A DNA stretch of 64,000 nucleotides, taken from positions 1-64,000 of the forward strand of contig JACKHN010000004.1 of the NCBI GenBank assembly GCA_020638975.1. Reading direction: 5' to 3'. Of this stretch, positions 18,626 to 25,567 are shown piece after piece. The position numbers were made by a program, and so were the translations under genes. The stretch's first letter is position 1. Each line of letters begins with the position of its first letter. The notes below the pieces were generated by a model, which made no database searches, had not been told where the DNA came from, and saw nothing but the letters and a program-made list of their open reading frames with translations. This DNA is from Planctomycetaceae bacterium (GTDB lineage Bacteria; Planctomycetota; Planctomycetia; Pirellulales; Pirellulaceae).

Positions 18626-20518
18626 TTAAAACGATTTCACGTACTCAATCAGATCGTTTAATTCCTGTTCGGTAAGCTCGGATGTTTTGCCGTGCTTGTC
18701 ATCCGGATTGTGCTTCGTAAAGATTTCATGCAGCGTTTTGGCTCGCCCGTCGTGCAAGTACGGATCGCTGTCCCAGGCACCGAGCAAATGCGGCACGTCG
18801 AACTGCGTGGGATAGACCGTTGTCCCGTCGCTGAGTTCAAGCGGGTCGTAACGGCCTTCGCCGGTATCAACGAAGCGGCGTTTGGCGACCGTCAACGCTG
18901 GTCCGCTATGGCACCGGCTGCAAGAAGCCTGGCCTTCAAAAATGAGCTTGCCGCGTTCTGCCGCAGCCGACAGTTTTCCGTCCGCGCCGCGGTGGGGATT
19001 TGGAAGCAAAGGCACATTGGTCACGTACGCTTCCAAAGCCCGTAAGTCGTGTTCGCTGAGTGCCTGGCCACGCATCGCGCCGGTCACGGTCGGCCCGCAT
19101 TCTTCGTCGCCGATCGACAGCGCTTCGCCCTGCCAGCGAAATGGACCGGTCCCCGCGACGCCGCGAAAGCTTTTGATGTTCTTCAAGCTTCCCAGTCCGT
19201 CGTCCTCCAAGTCCCAACTCAAACCGGTGGTATGCGATTCGGGATGACAACTGGCGCACGAAAACTGACCCTGGAAACAAATGCTTGCCGTATTGAACAG
19301 CACCTCGCCGCGACGCAACGGGCTTGTTTCCGGCGCGTGGCCTACGTCGATCGTCGCTTGGACCTGGTGCGAATTACCGTTGACGACGGAAACCGAATTT
19401 CCCAGATGATTGGCCACAAAGGCCGTTTCGCCGTCGGGGGCCAAGGCGATCCCATATGGGTTCGTGCCAACCGGAATGCGTGCGGCGACAAACTGGCCGC
19501 TGAGGCTAAGCGTGTGGCGGAGTTGCGGGCGTTGTTCCGGCGGCGTCTTGTTGATCAAGGCAATCGCTTTCGCAATATCCACGACCATCACCTGGTCCGC
19601 ACCGCCGCACGTCACATACGCGGATTTCCCATCGGGCGTGACCGCGATGTCGTAGGGGTTGGAGTAGTATTGCGTGATTTCGTCGAAAAGCAGTCCAACC
19701 GTCCGCGGCTGCTCGCCATCGAGAAACACGAATGTGATGCCGTTGGTGTTCACCCAGCCCTGTTGGACTTGAGTCAGCGGGGCAAACGGATTCGGGTTGA
19801 GATGCGCCACAATGACCAGATCCGGCCGGACGTACGCGACGCCACGTACATTGCTGACCATCGCTAGCGGAATTCGCTGGCGGACTTCGCCGGTCGGCAG
19901 ATCGATCGCATTGAGGTAACGCGTGGTGTCGTACACATCGCAGGTGACCATCAGCGTCTTGCCGTCGGGCGAAAGCGCCAAGTGCCTTGGGTTTTGATCG
20001 ACGGCTATCGTTTGTTTGACCGTGCCGTTTCCAGTGTCGATGACTTGCACCACTTCATCTTTGCCAACGCACGACACGTATGCGATACCGTCGTTACCAA
20101 CGATGATGTCGAAAGGCTGATTGGCGACCGCGATCTGCTGCGTGACCCTCGCGGCGGCCACGTCCACGACCGAGACGGTGTCGTCCAGACGGTTTGCCAC
20201 ATAAACAGTTTCCCCACCAGGGCTGACCGCGACGCCGTTTGGCCCGCCACCGACCGGCACTTCGGCGATCACATTGCCAGCAGCGATATCAATGATGGAA
20301 ACACTGTTGGCCGTGCGATTGGCGGTAAACAGCCGCTTGCCATCCGGCGAAACGGCAAGTTGCAATGGGCTGCGGTCGATGTTGTCGGCCGGTGTTGCTT
20401 TCTCGGTCGTATCGACCGCAATGCAACACGGCGACGATAGGAGTAACGCCGCCACAACAAGCGGGACGGAAATCAAAGCAACGACAGTAAGGCTACGAGA
20501 TTGGAACGTCCTGCTCAT
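18626..20518 (-). CDS. YVTN beta-propeller fused to di-heme cytochrome c peroxidase/MauG-like domain
   Basis: I start at the ATG at 20518, where AGGAG sits 8 bases upstream and a signal peptide begins (SLTVVALISVPLVVAALLL). The longer open frame to 20653 lacks these. 630 residues. Residues about 45-390 are YVTN-type propeller repeats (LAVSPDGKRLFTANR, VAVSPGGETVYVANR, IALAPDGETAFVANH). The C-terminal part has two c-heme sites, CASCH (C421) and CSRCH (C533), and the CCP-family signature PYLHDGRAKTLHEIF. It is likely a periplasmic di-heme oxidase or peroxidase with a docking propeller. It precedes the HzsA-like gene under a strong promoter. A second protein of the same build is at 25568-27523. 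Confidence 0.9.
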   Translation of the reverse strand: MSRTFQSRSLTVVALISVPLVVAALLLSSPCCIAVDTTEKATPADNIDRSPLQLAVSPDGKRLFTANRTANSVSIIDIAAGNVIAEVPVGGGPNGVAVSPGGETVYVANRLDDTVSVVDVAAARVTQQIAVANQPFDIIVGNDGIAYVSCVGKDEVVQVIDTGNGTVKQTIAVDQNPRHLALSPDGKTLMVTCDVYDTTRYLNAIDLPTGEVRQRIPLAMVSNVRGVAYVRPDLVIVAHLNPNPFAPLTQVQQGWVNTNGITFVFLDGEQPRTVGLLFDEITQYYSNPYDIAVTPDGKSAYVTCGGADQVMVVDIAKAIALINKTPPEQRPQLRHTLSLSGQFVAARIPVGTNPYGIALAPDGETAFVANHLGNSVSVVNGNSHQVQATIDVGHAPETSPLRRGEVLFNTASICFQGQFSCASCHPESHTTGLSWDLEDDGLGSLKNIKSFRGVAGTGPFRWQGEALSIGDEECGPTVTGAMRGQALSEHDLRALEAYVTNVPLLPNPHRGADGKLSAAAERGKLIFEGQASCSRCHSGPALTVAKRRFVDTGEGRYDPLELSDGTTVYPTQFDVPHLLGAWDSDPYLHDGRAKTLHEIFTKHNPDDKHGKTSELTEQELNDLIEYVKSF

Positions 20519-20659
20519 GGCAAACACTCCTGCGGCGCGGTTCGTTCTGCGCTGTGGCGGGATCGGAAACAAAGGCGGGACCGCTTGTGGTGGGCAGTCG
20601 GGAGTAACGATGTCGCACCCGACCAGATGAAAACACGCAAGCACTTCAAACACAACTCT

Positions 20660-20674
20660 GTTTATCGTGTTTAT
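20660..20674. promoter_or_regulatory. Direct repeat GTTTAT-N3-GTTTAT, possible operator
   Basis: Two identical hexamers separated by CGT lie immediately downstream of the -10 box of the minus-strand promoter, near the expected transcription start. The position fits a repressor site, and an Rrf2-type regulator is encoded in the cluster. Direct repeats are not the usual Rrf2 site shape, so this is weak. Confidence 0.25.
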
Positions 20675-20675
20675 G

Positions 20676-20705
20676 ATAGTAGCTAGTCAGAACGGTGCTT
20701 GTCAA
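20676..20705 (-). promoter_or_regulatory. Sigma70-like promoter for the peroxidase/HzsA-like operon
   Basis: Read on the minus strand: TTGACA (perfect -35, 20700-20705), an 18-base spacer, then TACTAT (20676-20681, five of six matches to TATAAT). It lies about 160 bases upstream of the ATG at 20518, in the divergent gap shared with the siroheme reductase gene. Confidence 0.55.
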
Positions 20706-20950
20706 GACGTCGTCTACTAGATGTGCGTCCTGCACTTGCATTGCAGATAGATGAATTTGTCGGGGCAGAATATCTGTTGTTGACGGTGCACCTAAACAGT
20801 ACACTGAACGTCTAGTTTTATGGATATTGGCGATGGCATCGCGTTTACACACCAAATCGATGCTCGTTGACCAAGCCGGTGTCCTGACGAGCATTCCCGC
20901 CTAAAACTTGCAGCCACCGATCCTTTGTCATGCATATGGTAGGTCGACAA

Positions 20951-22621
20951 ATGGCCATCAACAACTTCAACGAGCGACCTCTTGACCTGCGCGGCACGAT
21001 TGCCGACGAGTTGGTTGCGCACACTCCGGGCTTCTCTCCGGACAATGTTCGTTTGCTGCGGCAGCACGGGATCTTTCAACAAGACAACCGCGATCAGCGC
21101 AAGGCAAGCGGCGACTCGCGCCGCTACGAATTCATGGTGCGAATTCGTACTGCCGGTGGCAAGTTGATCGCCGATCAATTGCTGGGGCTGTTGGACCTCG
21201 CCGAACAGCTTGGCGACGGGCAGTTGCACATTACGTCACGGCAGGGAATCCAACTGACTGGTATTGAGAAGAAAGTGCTGCGGCCCGTTCTGCGTTCCAT
21301 TGCGGATCTACAGCTAACCACGCTCGCGACCGCCGGCGACGTCATTTGCAACGTGATGTGCTGCCCCGCCCCGCACGGTTCGGATGGCGTCCACGACGAC
21401 CTGCAGGCAACTGCCGACGAATTGACGGCGCTGTTGATGCCCGCGCATCGCGACTATGATGGCATCTGGTTGGGAGATCGACCGACCGGGTATCTGCGGT
21501 CGGCGCGTAAAGACGACGAAGACAACGTCATCGGTTCAATCGGTGGACAGACGAGTAATCCCAGTAAGTTCAAAATCGGACTGGCCGCCGCCAACGACAA
21601 TTGCACGGATGTATTCGCCCAGGATCTCGGCCTGCTGGCGGTGACAGATAATTTGCGGGTTGTCGGTTACAACGTGTTGGTCGGCGGCAACATGCGAAAC
21701 TACGTGAACGTCGCCGGACGCTCGGCGACGTTGGCGCTTCCCCTGGCGTATGTTGCGCGCGAAGATCTGCTTTCCCTTGTCCGTTCGATTGTCGCCGTGT
21801 ACCGCGAACACCGCGAACGACACGATCGCAATCGCGTTCGTATGAGATATCTGATTCAGGATTGGGGGCTGGAGCGGTTCAAGCGAACCGTCGAAGACCG
21901 CTTGGGCCGTTCGCTGGAACCACCCCGGTCCGTTGAAGTCTCCGGGCGCGAAGACCATCTCGGCTGGCATCCTCAAAATGATCGAACGTGTTTTTTGGGG
22001 CTGCACGTCGATAACGGCTGTATCGGTGACCGGAAGCCACGGAAGCTGAAGTCGGCACTTAGAGCCATCGCCGATAGTTTCTCCGTCAGGTTCCGGCTTA
22101 CTTCCCAGCGAAACATTTTGGTGTGTGACATCCCGACGTCCGGTCGCGCTCAGGTGGATGCCTTACTCGTCCGATATGGGGTGCCAACTGTCGACGAACT
22201 GAGCAGCATTCGGCGTCATTCGATGGGATGCCCAGGGCTGCCTCATTGTCGAGCGGCGATTACCGAGAGCCAGCGGTTGCTTGACAGGATTATCAATGAA
22301 CTGGAGTCCGAAGTGTCTCGGCTCGGTCTGGCCGAGGAACCGTTGACACTGGGGATTACGGGGTGTCCTTTCGGATGCACGCGCAGTCATCTGGCGGATA
22401 TCGCCGTCGTGGGGCGAGCCGCCGATCCTCAGACGCGCGAAGACAAATACGCCATTTTTCTCGGCGGAGACCGCCTGGGACGACGGCTAAACACGCTTTA
22501 CAAAGACCTCGTTCCCGCCGATCAGATCATACCCACTTTGCGAGAATTGCTGCTCGACTATCGTCGTCATCGCCTTACCGACGAAACATTCGGTGATTTC
22601 TGCGTTCGCAATAACCGCTGA
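20951..22621 (+). CDS. Siroheme [4Fe-4S] sulfite/nitrite reductase (CysI/NirA-type hemoprotein)
   Basis: I choose the ATG at 20951 because GGTAGG lies 7 bases upstream; an in-frame ATG at 20930 has no such site. 556 residues. HGIFQQDNRDQR and YEFMVRIRTAGG are the N-terminal signature of bacterial sulfite reductase hemoproteins. Cluster ligands are C427 and C433 (CPGLPHC) and C472 and C476 (CPFGC), the C-X5-C/C-X3-C pattern of the siroheme-bridged cluster. It would reduce sulfite to sulfide or nitrite to ammonium in the cytoplasm, fed by ferredoxin or a flavoprotein partner not present in this window. It is transcribed alone, divergent from the peroxidase/HzsA-like operon. Sequence alone does not decide between sulfite and nitrite. 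Confidence 0.88.
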   Translation: MAINNFNERPLDLRGTIADELVAHTPGFSPDNVRLLRQHGIFQQDNRDQRKASGDSRRYEFMVRIRTAGGKLIADQLLGLLDLAEQLGDGQLHITSRQGIQLTGIEKKVLRPVLRSIADLQLTTLATAGDVICNVMCCPAPHGSDGVHDDLQATADELTALLMPAHRDYDGIWLGDRPTGYLRSARKDDEDNVIGSIGGQTSNPSKFKIGLAAANDNCTDVFAQDLGLLAVTDNLRVVGYNVLVGGNMRNYVNVAGRSATLALPLAYVAREDLLSLVRSIVAVYREHRERHDRNRVRMRYLIQDWGLERFKRTVEDRLGRSLEPPRSVEVSGREDHLGWHPQNDRTCFLGLHVDNGCIGDRKPRKLKSALRAIADSFSVRFRLTSQRNILVCDIPTSGRAQVDALLVRYGVPTVDELSSIRRHSMGCPGLPHCRAAITESQRLLDRIINELESEVSRLGLAEEPLTLGITGCPFGCTRSHLADIAVVGRAADPQTREDKYAIFLGGDRLGRRLNTLYKDLVPADQIIPTLRELLLDYRRHRLTDETFGDFCVRNNR

Positions 22622-22663
22622 GACACGTGAAGTTACCGCGGCGGGTGAATTCGTCGATCGCGT

Positions 22664-23905
22664 TTACTTCAGTCGCGCCGGTGGGGGCGTCATTTCGGCC
22701 AGTGCTTCGAGAAACGCGCTCATGTCCTTACCGACGACATCGCCGATCAGGCAGTCGATCAAGGCCGGGCGGTGTTCGGGGAATCTGGCGGCGAAGTCGC
22801 GGAAGCTGAATGCCGGATCATAGTAAGCCTTGATCAACCGCCAAACGACATCCACGCCGTTCCACAACGCGCCGGTGAAGGCGCCGAGTTCTCCGGCTGA
22901 CACATCGTCTTTTTCCAGAGCCGCATGGACGCAGCCCGCCGCCAACTCAGCCGATGCCAGCGCCAGGAACAGCCCCGACGAGTAGATTGGATCGAGGAAC
23001 CCGGCGGCGTCGCCGATCATCAGCCAGCCGTCACCCGCCACTTGCCGATTGAGGTAAGCAAGTCTGCGGATACCGCGCACGCCGTCCACCCGCTCGGCAT
23101 TCTGTAATCGCTGGGCAAGCGGCCCGCAGCGGTCGACTTCGCGGAGGAACACTTCTTCGAAGTGGCTCGTCTGGTCGAACAGGTATTCGGGCGAGGCGAC
23201 AATGCCGACACTGACAACGTCGTTGGGCAGCGGGATATACCAGAACCAGCCTCGGTCCGCGATCGTAAAGACGGTTGTTTCGCCGGCGTCGATTCCGGCC
23301 AGCCTTTGTCCGCCGCGATAGTACGACCAAATCGACGCCTTCCGCAGGTTGGGAATCTCCTCGCGCAGACCGAGTTGCTTGCCGATGACCGTCGCGCGGC
23401 CCGAGGAATCGACGATGACTTTACCGCGGATTTCCGTATCCGGGTCGTCACCGCGATGGGCGACGACGCCTACCGCCTGTTCGCCCTCGAACAGTACCTC
23501 ACGCACGCGTGTTTCCATCCGCACTTCGACACCGCTGCGGATCGCGTTGTCCAAACATATCTGATCGAATTCGGACCGTTCGACTTGCCACGTCCGCGAC
23601 CGCTCGCCCTCGATCGTCTCGGAGAAATAGAACGGGTCAGCTTCCTGGCCGGATGGCGACACGAACCGCACGCTGTGTTTGACGGGAAAATGCGACTCGC
23701 GAAGCAATGGCAGCAAACCGAGCCGGTCGAGCGTTCCGTACGTGTGCGGAATCAGCGATTCACCGATGTGGTAGCGAGGGAACGTCGATCCCTCCAGTAC
23801 GAGGCACGTGTGGCCTTGCCGTTGCAGAAAAGTTGCCAGCGCCGTGCCGGCGGGACCTCCGCCAATTACCACCACGTCGTAGGACGAACGAGTTTGGTCG
23901 ATCAT
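22664..23905 (-). CDS. FAD-dependent oxidoreductase, tryptophan-halogenase/geranylgeranyl-reductase-like
   Basis: 413 residues; GGAG lies 8 bases before the ATG. The N-terminal dinucleotide fold is VVVIGGGPAGTALATFL. FPRYHIGESLIPHT and RGWFWYIPL resemble the flavin-dependent halogenase/monooxygenase group (GW.W.IP motif), and LMIGDAAGFLDPIYSSG is the second FAD-contacting motif. It starts 18 bases after the HemN-like gene stop, so the two are one operon. A lysine equivalent to the halogenase catalytic Lys could not be placed with confidence, so an oxygenase or reductase on a tetrapyrrole, isoprenoid or aromatic substrate is equally possible. Confidence 0.85.
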   Translation of the reverse strand: MIDQTRSSYDVVVIGGGPAGTALATFLQRQGHTCLVLEGSTFPRYHIGESLIPHTYGTLDRLGLLPLLRESHFPVKHSVRFVSPSGQEADPFYFSETIEGERSRTWQVERSEFDQICLDNAIRSGVEVRMETRVREVLFEGEQAVGVVAHRGDDPDTEIRGKVIVDSSGRATVIGKQLGLREEIPNLRKASIWSYYRGGQRLAGIDAGETTVFTIADRGWFWYIPLPNDVVSVGIVASPEYLFDQTSHFEEVFLREVDRCGPLAQRLQNAERVDGVRGIRRLAYLNRQVAGDGWLMIGDAAGFLDPIYSSGLFLALASAELAAGCVHAALEKDDVSAGELGAFTGALWNGVDVVWRLIKAYYDPAFSFRDFAARFPEHRPALIDCLIGDVVGKDMSAFLEALAEMTPPPARLK

Positions 23906-23923
23906 TGATTCGTCTCCTCGGTG

Positions 23924-25267
23924 TTACCAATAGCTCAGGTCGCGATGTTCCGACCGATAAAACGCCGGCAGCAAACGATCCACGCGCAACAAGCCCTGCC
24001 TGGTTAACGTGACGGCGCCCGCGTCGGGCGAAAGCCATCCGCGATTCGCAAATCGTCGCAGCTGTTCACGGAAATGCTCGGCGACGTTCACACCAAACTT
24101 GCTCGAAAAATACTGCGTCTCGACTCTGCCAAGTTTCAATTGCAGGACAAACTCCCGCACCATACGTTCCTCGTCGTCGAGCACGTAACCACGCTTGTAC
24201 GGCAAGCGACCTGCCGCGAGACTCTCGCTGTACTCGCGCATCGAAGCTTGGTTCTGGTAGTGCATGCCGCCCAGATAGCCAAACGAAGCCAGCCCCGTTC
24301 CCAGCAAGTCCGCGCCGCGATACTGCATTTCCTGATAGTGAAAGCGATGCCTGGCCGGATCTCGCACGGCGGCATAGGCGCTGCGCAGCGTATAACCTTC
24401 GCTTTCAAGCTGCGCAAATGCATCGGTCAAACGCTGTCGTTTCATGTCCCAACCGGCGAGCGACGAAATCTGTCCTTCGTGCAGAGCATGAAACAGCGGC
24501 GTGTTGGCGGGAATCTCAAGTTGATAAAATGTGATGCTGTCGGGATTCATCGAGATCACTTGATGAAGACTTTCAAAGAACGACTGTTCCGTCTCGCCGA
24601 CCAGGCCCACCATCAAGTCGATATTGACGACGTCGAAGTGGTGCTGCCGGATCTCGTCGTAGGCCCGCCGGATATCGTCGACGAGATGAATCCTACCACT
24701 TTGCCGCAGCACGTCATCGTTCAGTTGTTGTGCGCCCATGCTGATCCGCGTCACACCGGCCGCATGCAACGTCTCCAGACGGTCGCGCGTCACGGTTTTG
24801 GGCGAGCACTCAAACGTGACCTCTTGGATGTCACACCACGGAAACACGGATTGAAGCTCGCGAAACAAGCGTTGCATTTGGCCGGGCGACAGCAACGCCG
24901 GGGTTCCACCGCCGAAGTAGACGAACGCCAGCTTCCGGCCTTTCAGACGCGGCGATTCGCCGTACAAGCGGATTTCGTGAATCAACGCATCGAGGTAGGA
25001 ATCGATCGTGTCGGACGCGGGATTGGCGATCGACCGGTAATAGCAGAATTGACATCGCTGAAGACAAAACGGGATATGGACATACAGTCCCAACGGCGCA
25101 TCGCCCCGTTTGTCCGGTGAGGATTGCAGTACCCGTTCGAATTCGGAAGAACAATCCGCTTGCCAGCACGAAAAAGGCGGGTAGGCCGATACAAACAGAT
25201 TGCCTTCGACCGGCTCCGGCGGCTCACAGACCGACTGCCACTGGACATGATTTTCAACGATTGCCAT
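23924..25267 (-). CDS. HemN/HemW-like radical SAM enzyme
   Basis: 447 residues; GAGG lies 7 bases before the ATG. YVHIPFCLQRCQFCYY holds the radical SAM CX3CX2C cluster (C68, C72, C75). FGGGTPALL and MGAQQLNDDVL follow the coproporphyrinogen-dehydrogenase-like pattern, with the C-terminal HemN-type domain after them (MVREFVLQLKLGRV). An extra N-terminal segment of about 60 residues precedes the barrel. Members of this superfamily act as oxygen-independent coproporphyrinogen oxidases, heme chaperones (HemW) or methyltransferases. Neighbouring c-type cytochromes and a siroheme protein make a tetrapyrrole substrate likely, but this is inference. Confidence 0.87.
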   Translation of the reverse strand: MAIVENHVQWQSVCEPPEPVEGNLFVSAYPPFSCWQADCSSEFERVLQSSPDKRGDAPLGLYVHIPFCLQRCQFCYYRSIANPASDTIDSYLDALIHEIRLYGESPRLKGRKLAFVYFGGGTPALLSPGQMQRLFRELQSVFPWCDIQEVTFECSPKTVTRDRLETLHAAGVTRISMGAQQLNDDVLRQSGRIHLVDDIRRAYDEIRQHHFDVVNIDLMVGLVGETEQSFFESLHQVISMNPDSITFYQLEIPANTPLFHALHEGQISSLAGWDMKRQRLTDAFAQLESEGYTLRSAYAAVRDPARHRFHYQEMQYRGADLLGTGLASFGYLGGMHYQNQASMREYSESLAAGRLPYKRGYVLDDEERMVREFVLQLKLGRVETQYFSSKFGVNVAEHFREQLRRFANRGWLSPDAGAVTLTRQGLLRVDRLLPAFYRSEHRDLSYW

Positions 25268-25376
25268 TGCTGTGCCTCAATCGGTCGAAGTTCTTGAATT
25301 CACCGGCCTGTGCCAAAACGATTGCCAATACTTCTGATCCGTTGCATACACGTCGATCGGATCGTCCGTGCCGTTT

Positions 25377-25520
25377 GAAATTGTCCCGAAATAATTTCCC
25401 GATTCAAAATCACTACCAATGTAAGCCGTGACGCGTAAGCGACCGGGCGTCAGCTTCTCCCCGCGCCCTGCCGCTGACGCGTCACGGCTCACAAACCCGG
25501 AACTTGTTTCGGGACAATTC
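25377..25520. repeat. Palindromic element, family P2 (MITE-like)
   Basis: About 25-bp imperfect terminal inverted repeats (left GAAATTGTCCCGAAAT; right GTTTCGGGACAATTC). Nested inside is a second inverted repeat: AGCCGTGACGCGTAAGCG at 25424-25441 against CGCTGACGCGTCACGGCT at 25472-25489 (17 of 18 pair). It is non-coding and fills the gap between the second peroxidase gene and the HemN-like gene, both on the minus strand. As RNA it would form a long stem that could end or protect the upstream message. No convincing target duplication was found. Confidence 0.75.
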
Positions 25521-25567
25521 CTTAGTGTTCATGGTTCAAACTCCTGGTTGAGTCTTGGCACAACTCG

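Noticed and set aside
19049..19867. A 272-codon plus-strand frame
   Set aside because: It is antisense to the propeller-peroxidase gene and has no domain or ribosome site.
24074..25120. A 348-codon plus-strand frame
   Set aside because: It is antisense to the HemN-like gene with its CX3CX2C motif. The translation is low-information and has no domain.
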